A DNA stretch of 64,000 nucleotides from Citrobacter braakii (GTDB lineage Bacteria; Pseudomonadota; Gammaproteobacteria; Enterobacterales; Enterobacteriaceae). The position numbers and the translations under genes are program-made. This document shows positions 19,575 to 29,477 of the stretch, in pieces. Positions within the stretch are counted from its first letter, which is position 1. Each line of letters starts with the position of its first letter. Where the stretch lies: assembly GCF_002075345.1 (NCBI RefSeq), contig NZ_NAEW01000008.1:124001-188000 (forward strand), read 5' to 3'. Under the pieces are notes generated by a model, which was given only the letters and a program-made list of their open reading frames with translations, had not been told where the DNA came from and ran no database searches.

Positions 19575-19606
19575 GATTTCTCCTGAATTACAGCGGTAAT
19601 AGAATG

Positions 19607-19633
19607 TTCCCGGCCATTATAGGGAGCCGGGAA
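19607..19633 (-). terminator. Stem-loop between pyrI and ridA
   Basis: TTCCCGGC (19607-19614) pairs with GCCGGGAA (19626-19633). On the minus strand the loop also contains TATAAT, a possible -10 for ridA. No long U-run follows. Confidence 0.45.
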
Positions 19634-19650
19634 ATCATTACCAACACCAA

Positions 19651-20112
19651 TTAATTGGCCAGCACCACATAATGCGAAAACTCTTTTTCACAGTATTTGC
19701 ATTTGAGTGCGATGTCGTCAGCGCGCTTTTTCACTGAAAAACTGGACGATACTGGTTCAGCATGGCTGATGCAGTTGCTGTTCGGGCAAACCAGCACGTT
19801 ATCGATACGTTCAGGCAGGCTCGGACGTGATTTACCCACCACGTCATAATCGTCAATGCGGTTTACCGTTGCCTGCGGAGCGTACAGGGAGAGCTGGTTT
19901 ACCTGCTCGTCGGTCAGGAACGTATTTTCGATTTTAATCAGGTCTTTACGGCCCATTTCGCCAGACGGCAGGTTCAGGCCGATGGTGATACGCTGGTCGG
20001 TTTCAGTCAGTTTGAACAACGTCAGCAGCTTAAAACCAACCTGTGCGGGAATATGGTCAATTACGGTGCCACGTTTGATGGCTTCAACCTGCAGTTTGTT
20101 ATCGTGTGTCAT
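19651..20112 (-). CDS. pyrI: Aspartate carbamoyltransferase regulatory chain
   Basis: A 153-residue allosteric subunit. The N-terminal domain binds ATP/CTP. The C-terminal zinc domain shows CPNSNC and CKYC, the four cysteines that contact PyrB. It assembles with PyrB as the dodecameric ATCase for pyrimidine synthesis. It lies 13 bases after pyrB in the pyrBI operon. Confidence 0.97.
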   Translation of the reverse strand: MTHDNKLQVEAIKRGTVIDHIPAQVGFKLLTLFKLTETDQRITIGLNLPSGEMGRKDLIKIENTFLTDEQVNQLSLYAPQATVNRIDDYDVVGKSRPSLPERIDNVLVCPNSNCISHAEPVSSSFSVKKRADDIALKCKYCEKEFSHYVVLAN

Positions 20113-20125
20113 CTCTTTTTCTCCC

Positions 20126-21061
20126 TTACAGTGCCAGTTCGCTATTCAGTACCAGTGCCAGTAACGCCTGGCGGGCGAAGATGCCGTTGCCAGCCTGCTG
20201 GAAATACCAGGCGTGCGGCGTCTTGTCGACGTCGGTGGTGATTTCATCGATGCGCGGCAGCGGATGCAGCACCTTCATGTTCGCTCTGGCACCGTTCAGA
20301 TCGCTGGCACGCAGAACAAACTGCGCTTTCACGTTGGCGTATTCGGACGGGTCCAGACGCTCTTTTTGTACGCGGGTCATGTAAAGGATATCGACCTCCG
20401 CCATTACCTCTTCGATAGTGCCATGCAGGCTCCAGGCGATACCTTTTTCATTCAGCATATCCAGAATGTATTGCGGCATGGCCAGCGCATCCGGGGCGAT
20501 GAAGTAGAAGCGGTTACCTTCGAACTTTGCCAGCGCCTGGGTCAGGGAGTGGACGGTGCGGCCATATTTCAGGTCACCCACCATGGCGATTTGCAGATTG
20601 TCCAGGCGACCCTGCGTTTCCTGAATGGTAAACAGATCCAGCAGCGTTTGGGTGGGATGCTGGTTGGAACCGTCGCCGGCGTTCAGTACCGGCACGTTAC
20701 CGGAGAACTCCGTTGCCAGACGCGCGGCGCCTTCCTGCGGATGACGCATCACGATGGCGTCGACATAAGTGCTGATGACGGAAATGGTGTCGGCCAGAGT
20801 TTCGCCTTTTTTGCCAAGCGACGTGTTGCTGCTGTCAGAGAAACCCACCACGCTGGCGCCCAGACGGTGCATGGAGGTTTCAAAAGATAAACGGGTGCGG
20901 GTTGACGCTTCAAAGAAGCAACTGGCGATGACCTTATGTTTTAACAGCTCGGGCTGCGGGTTAGCTTTTAATTTCGCCGCCGTCGCGAGGACCAGATTGA
21001 GGTCATCGCGGCTGAGGTCGTTTATGGAAATGATGTGTTTTTGATAGAGCGGGTTAGCCAT
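20126..21061 (-). CDS. pyrB: Aspartate carbamoyltransferase catalytic chain
   Basis: A 311-residue enzyme joining carbamoyl phosphate and aspartate. The carbamoyl-phosphate loop STRTRLSFE, the DGSNQHPTQ segment and HPLPRIDEI are all present. The ATG at 21061 gives the E. coli N-terminus (MANPLYQKH); the open frame continues 8 codons upstream into the leader. It is regulated by UTP-sensitive attenuation at the pyrL leader just upstream. Confidence 0.97.
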   Translation of the reverse strand: MANPLYQKHIISINDLSRDDLNLVLATAAKLKANPQPELLKHKVIASCFFEASTRTRLSFETSMHRLGASVVGFSDSSNTSLGKKGETLADTISVISTYVDAIVMRHPQEGAARLATEFSGNVPVLNAGDGSNQHPTQTLLDLFTIQETQGRLDNLQIAMVGDLKYGRTVHSLTQALAKFEGNRFYFIAPDALAMPQYILDMLNEKGIAWSLHGTIEEVMAEVDILYMTRVQKERLDPSEYANVKAQFVLRASDLNGARANMKVLHPLPRIDEITTDVDKTPHAWYFQQAGNGIFARQALLALVLNSELAL

Positions 21062-21083
21062 GTTTATCTCCTGACGCCTGGGC

Positions 21084-21110
21084 AAAAAAAAAGCCCCTCA
21101 ATTGAGGGGC
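21084..21110 (-). terminator. pyrBI attenuator
   Basis: On the minus strand GCCCCTCAATTGAGGGGC (21093-21110) is a perfect hairpin followed by nine U residues (21084-21092). It overlaps the end of the pyrL leader ORF and lies 23 bases before pyrB. Coupling of ribosome and polymerase through pyrL decides whether it forms. Confidence 0.95.
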
Positions 21111-21199
21111 TCGGAATGGGTGATCAACGGAAAGAAAAACGGCAGGCCAGCGTCCTTTTTCAGACGCGGTAAGACAAAATGTCGTACACACTGAACCAT
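21098..21199 (-). CDS. pyrL: pyrBI operon leader peptide
   Basis: A 33-residue leader ORF beginning MVQCVRHFVLPRLKKDAG and ending ITHSEPLN inside the attenuator hairpin. It matches E. coli PyrL closely, with the FFF run encoded by a U-rich stretch where polymerase pauses at low UTP. Preceded by GGGAGG. Confidence 0.92.
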   Translation of the reverse strand: MVQCVRHFVLPRLKKDAGLPFFFPLITHSEPLN

Positions 21200-21224
21200 A
21201 CATCCTCCCGGCAAATTGTCCGCG

Positions 21225-21253
21225 ATTATACTCAGCTCCGTTATGGGATCAAG
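21225..21253 (-). promoter_or_regulatory. pyrBI promoter
   Basis: On the minus strand CTTGAT (-35, 21248-21253) and TATAAT (-10, 21225-21230) are 17 bases apart. The downstream start region contains a short T-run (CAATTTGCC), in keeping with the known reiterative, UTP-dependent initiation. Confidence 0.75.
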
Positions 21254-21297
21254 CGAAAAATGCACTATTTATTCATCGCAAACGGTTCTTATGAATT

Positions 21298-21777
21298 TTA
21301 ATTCATTTTGAATAGATAATTAATCTGTTTATGGACCAGGCCCGTTCGCTGTACCACCCGCGGCGCGACCCAGACAATACTGCTACCGGCAATGACGCCG
21401 AGAATTTCTGGCAACGCGTGATAATCGAGGATTCTGGCTACGGCGCGACCATAGCCAGCCGCCGTGTGGATGAGGATAAACTCGCTATTGTGTTCCACGC
21501 TGACCACCATTTCAGCAATCGATCGGGCAGCATCAGGCGCGGGTCGTGATTGCGGATTTACAGAATAAATTTTTTGCCCTTTTGTATTTCTTATTTTTAT
21601 AGCACCGAGCAGTTTCAGCAGACGAGATACCGTTGACTGGCTAATCCCGGTGAAACCATGGTGTTGTAGATCGCGGCGAAGCGCTTCCTGAGACAGGTAG
21701 CTTTTTTCGCTAATCAGGCGCTGACAAATCGCCAACTGTTTCTGCTCTTTGGTCGAGTAATCATCGAATTCCTTCAT
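21298..21777 (-). CDS. ArgR-family regulator of the arginine deiminase cluster
   Basis: A 159-residue ArgR paralogue. The N-terminal winged helix contains ISQSTVSRLLKLLGAIKIRN. The C-terminal domain keeps an ArgR-like oligomerisation/arginine-binding segment (GYGRAVARILDYHALPEILGVIAGSSIVWVAP), though the usual GTIAGDDTI-like stretch is altered. It is the last gene of the arc cluster, separated from the exchanger gene by an intrinsic terminator, so it probably has its own promoter. The same arrangement exists in Salmonella. It is unlikely to be the housekeeping ArgR, which is encoded beside mdh. Confidence 0.85.
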   Translation of the reverse strand: MKEFDDYSTKEQKQLAICQRLISEKSYLSQEALRRDLQHHGFTGISQSTVSRLLKLLGAIKIRNTKGQKIYSVNPQSRPAPDAARSIAEMVVSVEHNSEFILIHTAAGYGRAVARILDYHALPEILGVIAGSSIVWVAPRVVQRTGLVHKQINYLFKMN

Positions 21778-21888
21778 AAAAACACCCTAAATTTATCATT
21801 TGTATCAATGCGATGGCGAAATTCACCACATTTGCAGTATCAATAACGGCTCAAACGGGCGGTTGTGCAGAAAAACGAGAGCGCGCTC

Positions 21889-21913
21889 AAAAAAGCCGTC
21901 GGGATCCGACGGC
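21889..21913 (-). terminator. Terminator after the YfcC-type exchanger gene
   Basis: On the minus strand GCCGTCGG and CCGACGGC (21895-21913) form a stem followed by six U residues (21889-21894). It ends the arcACB-exchanger transcript ahead of the ArgR-family gene. Confidence 0.88.
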
Positions 21914-21921
21914 CAACAGGA

Positions 21922-23325
21922 CTACAGCATCGCGCCGATACTCAGAACAACCATGTTCAGCACCGTCAGAATTAGCAGCAGTGGTGCGACCCATTTCAGG
22001 TAGCGCACATAAGGAACACGAGCGATGGCCAACCCTCCCATCACAACCGCTGAGGTGGGGGTAATCAGATTCACAATGCCGGAAGCGGATTGATACGCGG
22101 TGACGACCAGATCCCTTTGCACATGGGCGAAGTCAGCCAGCGGGGCCATAATGGGCATCGTGAGCACCGCCAGTCCAGACGAGGAAGGGACCAGGAAGGA
22201 GAGCAAGACTTCCAGCCAGTAAGTCACATTGATGAAAATGGTGGTGGACAGACCGGAGACTAAATTTTCGGCGCTGTGCAAAATGGTGTGGGTGATCATG
22301 CCGTTGTCCATCACCACGACGATACCGCGCGCAATGCCGATAATCAGCGCCACGCCGAGCAGATCCCGAGCCCCGTCAATGAAGGTACTGGTGAATGCCT
22401 CTTCACTCATGCGGGCAATCACGCCGACGATAATCGCAGATGCCAGAAAAACCCCAGATATTTCCGCCATCCACCAGCCGAGCACCGCGACGCCATAAAT
22501 CATCACGGCAAAGGCGGCGGCGAATATCAGCAGGATCCACTTACGCGTAGCCGTGAATTCAAGATTGGTATTGGCACGACTACCGAGAAAATGGGCACGG
22601 TTTTCCTCCATTTTATCGGCCACGATGGAAAGCTCAGGATGGCTGCGAACTTTCCGTGCATAGCGCATGACCCATACCACACAGATTACATAGCCGACGA
22701 CCAGTAGCAGAATGCGCATCAGCATTCCCTGGGTGAAGGGGATCCCGGCGGCGTTAGCGGCGATAACTGTTGCGAAAGGGTTGATTGTTGAACCGAGGGT
22801 GCCGATGCCTGCGCCAAGCAAAACGGTTGCAGCAGCAACCAGTGGATCAAAGCGCGCAGCCATCATGACCGGAACCAATAAGGTGTAGAAAGGGAGTGAT
22901 TCTTCCGCCATGCCGTAAATCGTGCCTCCGGCGGCGAAAAGTCCCATCAGGATGGGGATCATCCACTCTTCTTTGCCGTTCAGCCTGACCGTCACGCGTT
23001 CGATGCCGGCGTCGATGGCGCCCGTTTTGTTTACCACGCCGAGAAACCCGCCAATAATCAGGACAAACAACGCCACATCAATCGCGCCTGCGGTGTAGGT
23101 TTCGTGGTTATAAAGCCCGTCAATCGGAGCCAGCAGTACAGCCGTTAAACCTTGTGGATGCGCCTCTGTTGGGGCATAGGTACCGGCAACCGGCACTTCT
23201 TTGCCCAAGGTGGCATTCATCGCCATCTGGTATTTCCCGGCTGGGACAATCCAGGTCATAACGGCGACGAGCGCAATAAGAATAAACAGGATGGTATACG
23301 CGCTGGGAAATTTGAATTTGCCCAT
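21922..23325 (-). CDS. YfcC-family transporter, probable arginine/ornithine exchanger
   Basis: A 467-residue polytopic membrane protein of the YfcC/DcuC-like (ion transporter superfamily) group, with about twelve hydrophobic segments. Signature parts include GGTIYGMAEESLPFYTLLVP and LTPTSAVVMGGLAIARVPYVRYLKW. The start is ATG 23325 (MGKFKFPSAYTI); the open frame extends 14 codons further without a better start. Its place after arcB in the arginine deiminase operon suggests it exchanges arginine for ornithine. It is not the classical APC-type ArcD. Confidence 0.82.
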   Translation of the reverse strand: MGKFKFPSAYTILFILIALVAVMTWIVPAGKYQMAMNATLGKEVPVAGTYAPTEAHPQGLTAVLLAPIDGLYNHETYTAGAIDVALFVLIIGGFLGVVNKTGAIDAGIERVTVRLNGKEEWMIPILMGLFAAGGTIYGMAEESLPFYTLLVPVMMAARFDPLVAAATVLLGAGIGTLGSTINPFATVIAANAAGIPFTQGMLMRILLLVVGYVICVVWVMRYARKVRSHPELSIVADKMEENRAHFLGSRANTNLEFTATRKWILLIFAAAFAVMIYGVAVLGWWMAEISGVFLASAIIVGVIARMSEEAFTSTFIDGARDLLGVALIIGIARGIVVVMDNGMITHTILHSAENLVSGLSTTIFINVTYWLEVLLSFLVPSSSGLAVLTMPIMAPLADFAHVQRDLVVTAYQSASGIVNLITPTSAVVMGGLAIARVPYVRYLKWVAPLLLILTVLNMVVLSIGAML

Positions 23326-23380
23326 GATGTTCTCCGGATAGCTTGGGCATATGCCGCCAGGCGACACATGCCCGCTGGGG

Positions 23381-24385
23381 TTAGTCGCCGAGTGTCGCTA
23401 CCATGACCGCTTTGATGGTATGCATCCGGTTTTCTGCTTCGTCGAAGACGATGGAATGCGCTGACTCAAATACCTCCTCCGTGACTTCAAGCCCTTTCAG
23501 GCCGTAAGCCGCTTCGATTTCACGGCCCACTTTGGTGTGCTCGTTATGGAAGGCGGGCAGGCAGTGCATGAATTTCACGTTGGGATTGCCGGTCGCATCG
23601 ATGACCTGCTGGTTAATTTGATAAGGCGTCATCAGGCTGACGCGTTCTGCCCACGCCTCTTTGGGTTCCCCCATCGAAACCCAGACATCGGTGTAGAGAA
23701 AGTCCACGTCGTAAACGCCTTCCTCAACATCCTCTGTGAGCGTAATGCGCGCGCCCGTCACGCTGGCGATTTCACGGCATTCGGCAACCAGCGCCTCGTC
23801 CGGCCAGAAGGATTTCGGTGCGACCAGACGAATATCCATCCCCATTTTCGCCGCGCCGACCATCAGCGAATTGCCCATGTTATTGCGGGCGTCACCGAGG
23901 TAAGCGAAGCTCAGTTCGGGTAAGGTTTTACCCGGGGCGTGTTCCAGCATGGTCATCAGATCCGCGAGGATCTGCGTAGGGTGGAATTCATTCGTCAGCC
24001 CGTTCCAGACCGGCACACCAGCGAACTGACCCAGTTCTTCCACGATCTCCTGGCCGTAGCCGCGGTATTCAATACCGTCATACATGCGGCCTAACACGCG
24101 GGCGGTATCTTTCATCGACTCTTTATGACCAATCTGCGAGCCGCTTGGGCCAAGGTAGGTCACCTGTGCGCCCTGATCGAAAGCGCCGACTTCAAAGGCG
24201 CAGCGGGTGCGAGTTGACGTTTTTTCGAAGATTAGCGCGATATTTTTACCGACCAGCGTTTGCCTTTCGCGCCCGGCTTTTTTCGCCGTTTTTAACTCGA
24301 TAGCCAGATCGATCAGGTACTGGATTTCCGTTGGGGTGTAGTCCAGCAATTTGAGAAAATTGCGATTTTTCAGGTTAACAGTCAT
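23381..24385 (-). CDS. arcB: Ornithine carbamoyltransferase, catabolic
   Basis: A 334-residue carbamoyltransferase. STRTRCAFE (carbamoyl phosphate), [23 protein letters not shown] and [10 protein letters not shown] (the catalytic Cys loop) are present. In this operon it runs toward citrulline phosphorolysis, giving ornithine and carbamoyl phosphate for ArcC. It is a close paralogue of argI about 3.4 kb away. The assignment as the catabolic copy rests on its position between arcC and the exchanger. Confidence 0.93.
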   Translation of the reverse strand: MTVNLKNRNFLKLLDYTPTEIQYLIDLAIELKTAKKAGRERQTLVGKNIALIFEKTSTRTRCAFEVGAFDQGAQVTYLGPSGSQIGHKESMKDTARVLGRMYDGIEYRGYGQEIVEELGQFAGVPVWNGLTNEFHPTQILADLMTMLEHAPGKTLPELSFAYLGDARNNMGNSLMVGAAKMGMDIRLVAPKSFWPDEALVAECREIASVTGARITLTEDVEEGVYDVDFLYTDVWVSMGEPKEAWAERVSLMTPYQINQQVIDATGNPNVKFMHCLPAFHNEHTKVGREIEAAYGLKGLEVTEEVFESAHSIVFDEAENRMHTIKAVMVATLGD

Positions 24386-24399
24386 GAAAATATCCTTAT

Positions 24400-24430
24400 G
24401 TAGGCTGGATAAGGCTTCGCTTTACCCAGC
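24400..24430. repeat. REP-like hairpin between arcC and arcB
   Basis: GTAGGCTGGATAAGGC and GCTTTACCCAGC form a degenerate REP-like palindrome followed by an A-run on the plus strand. It could set different mRNA levels for arcAC and arcB. Confidence 0.6.
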
Positions 24431-24441
24431 AAAAAAAAGCC

Positions 24442-25374
24442 TTAAGCGTTAACATCAGTGGCTTCGCGCCGAATTAGCGTGCCTTTGTCACCGGCGAGAA
24501 TGGCCGAACCGTCAGCCAACGAGCCGATGCCAGCAATCCCGTGACAGTGAGAGACAAATTCCGCGCAGGCGGTGACTTTGGGGCCCATTGAACCGGCGTC
24601 GAATTGCATTTCGCCGAGCCGTTCCGGTGTAACCTGGGCCAGCGGGCGCTGGGTAGGTTTGCCCCAGTCGAGATACACCGCATCGGCATCGGTCAGGATC
24701 AGCAGCGCATCGGCGTGGATTTGTTTGGCGAGCAGGGCGGCGGAGAGATCTTTGTCGATCACCGCTTCAATACCGTGGTAGCCATCGGCTTTTTCCACCA
24801 CCGGTACGCCGCCACCGCCGTTGCAGATAACCAGATGATCGCGGGCGATCAGTGTGCGAATGGCGTCACTTTCCACGATTCGTTTGGGTTGTGGAGAGGG
24901 CACAACACGGCGGAACGCTTTACCATCGGCTTTGAAAACCCAGCCTTTTTCCGCCTGTAACGCGTGGGCCTGGGGTTCGTCATAAATCGGCCCGATATAT
25001 TTGGTGGGATTGCTGAAGGCCGGATCGTGGGCATCGACTTCAACCTGAGTCAGCAGGACACTAATTTCACGCTGTGGGAGCTGGTTTTTCAGGGCCTGTT
25101 GCAGCATATAGCCAATCATTCCCTGACTTTCTGCGCCGAGAATATCGAGCGGATAGGGGGTGACGTTGGCATAAGCACTGTTTTGTAACGCCAAAAGTCC
25201 AACCTGCGGGCCATTGCCGTGTACCAGAATTACGCGCCACTGCTGCGTGAGTTGAGCGAGAGTTCTTGCCGCCAGCTCAATATTCTTGCGTTGGATGTCG
25301 GCTTCCAGTGGTTCGCCACGTTTGAGTAGTGCATTGCCGCCCAGCGCCACAACCAGGGTAGGTTTGTTTTCCAT
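24442..25374 (-). CDS. arcC: Carbamate kinase
   Basis: A 310-residue amino-acid-kinase-fold enzyme that transfers phosphate from carbamoyl phosphate to ADP, the ATP-yielding step of the arginine deiminase pathway. VVALGGNALLKRG at the N-terminus, VHGNGPQVG, and CNGGGGVPV are diagnostic. It follows arcA by 9 bases. Confidence 0.95.
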   Translation of the reverse strand: MENKPTLVVALGGNALLKRGEPLEADIQRKNIELAARTLAQLTQQWRVILVHGNGPQVGLLALQNSAYANVTPYPLDILGAESQGMIGYMLQQALKNQLPQREISVLLTQVEVDAHDPAFSNPTKYIGPIYDEPQAHALQAEKGWVFKADGKAFRRVVPSPQPKRIVESDAIRTLIARDHLVICNGGGGVPVVEKADGYHGIEAVIDKDLSAALLAKQIHADALLILTDADAVYLDWGKPTQRPLAQVTPERLGEMQFDAGSMGPKVTACAEFVSHCHGIAGIGSLADGSAILAGDKGTLIRREATDVNA

Positions 25375-25383
25375 AACGTCTCC

Positions 25384-26604
25384 TTAAATACCGTCGCGTT
25401 CCAGTGGGCAACTCATGCAGCGCGCACCGCCGCGCCCACGTCCCAGTTCGTCGCCAGGAATGGGTAAAACAGTGATGCCAGCTTTGTCGTATTTTTCGTT
25501 GGTCCAGATGTTACGTTCGTAGCCCACCACAACCCCGGGGCGCAGCGTCAGAACATTGTTCGCGTCATTCCACTGTTCGCGTTCAGCTTCGAAGGCGTCG
25601 CCACCGGTGGTGATCAGATTGATCTGGTCGAGGCCAAGTGCTTTTTCGAGGGCATGTACCAGCGTACTTTCCTGGGTGCGTTTCAGGCCGCCGCGCCCGT
25701 CTGGTGTCAGGGTCCAGCACTGGACATCCGGGCGCACCACTTCCGGGTAGACGGAGAAGGTATCGATATCGATGTGGGTCATGACGGTATCGAGGTGCAT
25801 ACAGGAGCGATGTTTCGGCAGTTCGACTGCGATAACGCGTTCTGCCTGGCGATGCTTAAAGAGCGACTGGGCAAGGAATTCAATGCCCTGCGGCGTGGTA
25901 CGTTCCGACATACCGATGAGAACTGCGCCGCGACCAATGACCAGCACATCTCCACCTTCTAATGTGGCGTGGTCGTAATTAATATTTTCATCGCCGAAAT
26001 ATTTAATAAACTCACCATCGGCAAATTGTGGATGCCAACGGTAAATCGCCCGCAAGTTATTAGTTTCTCGTTGACGTGCAGTTTTTGCCATCGGATTAAT
26101 GGATACGCCGTTATATATCCAGCATGAGGTGTCGCGGGTAAATAAGTGGTTTGGTAATGGCTTCATAATAAAGTCATTAATATCGTGAGTATCGACCACC
26201 ATATTTTTGATTGAGGCAGGAATTTCTCCGTATGTCAGCCCACCGCTTAAATGTCGGGCGAGCTCCCGGTGCTGCATATCTGCAAGCCAGGCGCGAATAT
26301 CCGTGGCGAAAGCGGGGCCAAGGCGATAATCAGAAATTTGTGTATCCAGTAGCCAGCTTTTGGCATCGGGGATATCCAGAGTTTGTGTCAATAAATCAGT
26401 GAGTAACAGAACCTCAATTCCCTGTTGACGTAACGTGTTGGCGAAAATGTCATGCTCTTCTCCTGCACGTTCTACCGAAAGAACATCATCAAAAAGCAGT
26501 TCCTGGCAATTTGACGGCGTCAGCCTTTTTAGGCTGAGGTTAGGGCGATGTAGCATTACACTACGTAATTGACCGATTTCAGACCCGACATAATGCTTTT
26601 CCAT
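25384..26604 (-). CDS. arcA: Arginine deiminase
   Basis: A 406-residue guanidino-modifying enzyme that hydrolyses arginine to citrulline and ammonia. [20 protein letters not shown]-like (here [10 protein letters not shown]), [10 protein letters not shown] and the C-terminal [14 protein letters not shown] with the catalytic cysteine are present. Two adjacent ATG codons occur (26607 and 26604); 26604 gives the usual start MEKHYVG. First gene of arcA-arcC-arcB-exchanger. A CRP-like site lies about 120 bases upstream. Confidence 0.96.
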   Translation of the reverse strand: MEKHYVGSEIGQLRSVMLHRPNLSLKRLTPSNCQELLFDDVLSVERAGEEHDIFANTLRQQGIEVLLLTDLLTQTLDIPDAKSWLLDTQISDYRLGPAFATDIRAWLADMQHRELARHLSGGLTYGEIPASIKNMVVDTHDINDFIMKPLPNHLFTRDTSCWIYNGVSINPMAKTARQRETNNLRAIYRWHPQFADGEFIKYFGDENINYDHATLEGGDVLVIGRGAVLIGMSERTTPQGIEFLAQSLFKHRQAERVIAVELPKHRSCMHLDTVMTHIDIDTFSVYPEVVRPDVQCWTLTPDGRGGLKRTQESTLVHALEKALGLDQINLITTGGDAFEAEREQWNDANNVLTLRPGVVVGYERNIWTNEKYDKAGITVLPIPGDELGRGRGGARCMSCPLERDGI

Positions 26605-26725
26605 CATTATTCCTTTAATACGATTTTAAAAAATAAAGAGGAGGTGCCTGCAAATAATGTTTATTGCAGTCATGATTTTTCAGCTGATTTCAGAATCTAT
26701 ATTTAGATCTTATCTGATATAGAAA

Positions 26726-26741
26726 CGTGATTTATTTCACA
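26726..26741. promoter_or_regulatory. CRP-like site upstream of arcA
   Basis: CGTGAtttattTCACA matches the CRP consensus at 9 of 10 conserved bases and lies about 122 bases before arcA. It sits in the 670-base AT-rich interval between arcA and tabA (26605-27277), in which no gene was found. Confidence 0.6.
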
Positions 26742-26931
26742 GTCAGGTCGATGTTTGGCATTTGTTGTTTAATTTATGAGATGGCTCTGAGAATTTAAAA
26801 AATAAAAACATGAATAATTGAATTACTACGCAGGAATATGTCTTGTTATTTAACTGTGTTAATTTTATGTACATATTTAAATATTTAACAAATTAAATAG
26901 TGCGTTGATTTTTATATATTTTTCTATATTT

Positions 26932-26949
26932 AATGAATTTTTATGCGAA
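26932..26949. promoter_or_regulatory. Possible ARG box between arcA and tabA
   Basis: AATGAATTTTTATGCGAA fits the ARG box WNTGAATWWWWATTCANW except at two positions of the second arm. ArgR, or the ArgR-family protein of this cluster, could bind here to control arcA. Confidence 0.4.
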
Positions 26950-27250
26950 TCTATTATTTTATTATTTGTGCTGTAAGGTTTATTTCAAAATAAATATGAC
27001 GATGAAGAAAGATAACGAAGGAGACGTAAACTGTGATCGATTGCTGGTTTTTCTAACAAAGCTTTCTATAACAGTGAGTTAGTGACTGAGTTGAAAAGTA
27101 TGAGACGAAAGTTATGCAGAGTTTATGCATAACCTGTTGCTGGCTATTAGCAATTATTTAACATCATCAGCGATAAACATGCGTTGACGCAAAATATCGG
27201 CAAATAGCAGTGGTATGGCAGACCGTTTTTTCGTATAACAACCAAAATGA

Positions 27251-27730
<480 letters not shown>

Positions 27731-27736
27731 ACCGGT

Positions 27737-27813
27737 TTGCCGGGGGCGACTTACCCGGCCTAAGGAAGTACGATGGTAGGCCGGATAGGGTGCGTCAGCA
27801 TCGCCATCCGGCA
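27737..27813. repeat. Two-unit REP/BIME between tabA and argI
   Basis: A hairpin unit (TTGCCGGGGGCGAC / ACCCGGCC) is followed by a REP unit (GTAGGCCGGATAGGGTGCG / CGCCATCCGGCAA). It lies between convergent genes. Confidence 0.85.
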
Positions 27814-27829
27814 ATTCAATCGCGCAATG

Positions 27830-28837
27830 CTATGATTTGGAAAGCGTCGCGACCATCACCGCTTTGATGGTGTGCATTCGGTTTTCCGCCTGATCAAATA
27901 CGATACTGGCGGGTGACTCAAACACCTCGTCGGTCACTTCCATGCCGCCGTGCAGACCATATTCCTGCGCCATTTGTTTGCCAAGCGTGGTTTGATCGTC
28001 ATGGAACGCGGGCAGGCAGTGCAGGAATTTCACCTGCGGATTGCCGGTCAACGCCATCATCGCGCTATTAACCTGGTACTTACGCAACTGCGCAATACGT
28101 TCGGCCCATTTCTCTTTCGCTTCGCCCATCGATACCCAGACGTCGGTATAGATGAAGTCCGCGCCTTTCACGCCCGTGGCGACATCTTCGGTTAGCGTTA
28201 TATTGCCGCCGTTTTTCTGTGCCAGCGCTTTACACTCCGCAACGAGGCTTTCCTCCGGCCAGCAGGCCTGGGGCGCGACCAGACGCAGATCCAGTCCGGT
28301 TAACGCAGCGGCTTCCAGCATGGAATTGCCCATATTGTTGCGGGCATCGCCGGTGTAGACCAGCACCATCTCATTAAACGCTTTACCCGGCAGGTGTTCC
28401 TGCATCGTGAGTAAATCCGCCAGCAGTTGGGTAGGGTGAAATTCGTTGGTTAATCCGTTCCAAACCGGAACTCCGGCATATTCCGCCAGCGTCTCGACAA
28501 TTTCCTGACCGTGGCCCCGATACTGAATACCGTCGTACATACGACCGAGTACGCGGGCGGTGTCTTTGATCGACTCTTTATGACCAATCTGGCTGCCGCT
28601 CGGCCCGAGATACGTCACGCGCGCGCCCTGATCGTATGCGGCAACTTCGAAAGAGCAACGGGTGCGGGTTGAGTCTTTTTCGAAGATGAGCGCGATGTTT
28701 TTACCGGTGAGTTTAGCGACCTCGGTACCGTTTTTCTTATCCGTCTTGAGCTGCGCGGCGAGCTGGAGCAGTGACGTGAGTTCAGCAGAGGTGAAATCAA
28801 GCAGTTTCAAAAAATGTTTCTGATAAAACGCAGACAT
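27830..28837 (-). CDS. argI: Ornithine carbamoyltransferase, biosynthetic
   Basis: A 335-residue carbamoyltransferase making citrulline for arginine synthesis. [32 protein letters not shown] and [10 protein letters not shown] are present, and similarity to E. coli ArgI is high over the full length. Tandem ARG boxes in its promoter mark it as the ArgR-repressed anabolic enzyme, in contrast to arcB in the deiminase operon. Confidence 0.95.
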   Translation of the reverse strand: MSAFYQKHFLKLLDFTSAELTSLLQLAAQLKTDKKNGTEVAKLTGKNIALIFEKDSTRTRCSFEVAAYDQGARVTYLGPSGSQIGHKESIKDTARVLGRMYDGIQYRGHGQEIVETLAEYAGVPVWNGLTNEFHPTQLLADLLTMQEHLPGKAFNEMVLVYTGDARNNMGNSMLEAAALTGLDLRLVAPQACWPEESLVAECKALAQKNGGNITLTEDVATGVKGADFIYTDVWVSMGEAKEKWAERIAQLRKYQVNSAMMALTGNPQVKFLHCLPAFHDDQTTLGKQMAQEYGLHGGMEVTDEVFESPASIVFDQAENRMHTIKAVMVATLSKS

Positions 28838-28864
28838 AGTTCCCTCACATGGCTTAGGCCATTT

Positions 28865-28903
28865 ATTGAATTAAAATTCAATTTATATGGATGTTTATTC
28901 ATT
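28865..28903 (-). promoter_or_regulatory. Tandem ARG boxes of argI
   Basis: The first box (28865-28882) contains the perfect palindrome TGAATTAAAATTCA. The second (28886-28903, TATGGATGTTTATTCATT) is weaker in one arm. They are 21 bases apart, the standard ArgR hexamer spacing. Confidence 0.9.
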
Positions 28904-29000
28904 TGCAACCTTGTTTAACAAATCTTTCCTGGAAAGGTGGAGGCAATGACAGCGGTATGTGACAATAAGAGTATCGGCAGGACATTATGAGGAATGAGCC

Positions 29001-29426
29001 ATGGCAAACCCGGAACTACTGGAAGAACAGCGTGAAGAAACGCGCTTGATTATTGAAGAGTTACTCGAAGATGGCAGCGATCCAGACGCGCTGTACACCA
29101 TCGAGCATCACCTTTCCGCGGACGACTTTGAGACCCTGGAAAAAGCGGCAGTAGAAGCCTTCAAGCTGGGTTATGAAGTGACCGAGCCGGAAGAGCTGGA
29201 GGTGGAAGAGGGCGACACGGTTATTTGCTGTGACATCCTGAGCGAATGTGCTCTGAATGCCGAGTTGATCGACGCTCAGGTTGAGCAACTGATGAACCTG
29301 GCTGAAAAATTTGATGTGGAATACGACGGTTGGGGCACCTATTTTGAAGACCCGAACGGCGAAGAAGGTGAAGACGGCGACGATGAAGACCTCGTCGACG
29401 AAGATGATGACGGCGTGCGTCACTAA
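29001..29426 (+). CDS. rraB: Regulator of ribonuclease E activity B
   Basis: A 141-residue, very acidic cytoplasmic protein. It matches E. coli RraB (YjgD), which binds the RNase E C-terminal scaffold and alters degradosome composition. The last 30 residues are an Asp/Glu-rich tail ending DGVRH. Preceded by a good ribosome binding site and followed by a hairpin before miaE. Confidence 0.95.
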   Translation: MANPELLEEQREETRLIIEELLEDGSDPDALYTIEHHLSADDFETLEKAAVEAFKLGYEVTEPEELEVEEGDTVICCDILSECALNAELIDAQVEQLMNLAEKFDVEYDGWGTYFEDPNGEEGEDGDDEDLVDEDDDGVRH

Positions 29427-29438
29427 GTCATCTGCTGA

Positions 29439-29464
29439 CCTACGGTAGCGTCTGCTGCCGTAGG
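29439..29464 (+). terminator. Hairpin between rraB and miaE
   Basis: CCTACGGTAGC and GCTGCCGTAGG pair over 11 positions around a GTCT loop. There is no U-run, so it may protect the rraB mRNA end or attenuate transcription into miaE rather than terminate fully. Confidence 0.5.
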
Positions 29465-29477
29465 CCAAGGATAACGT

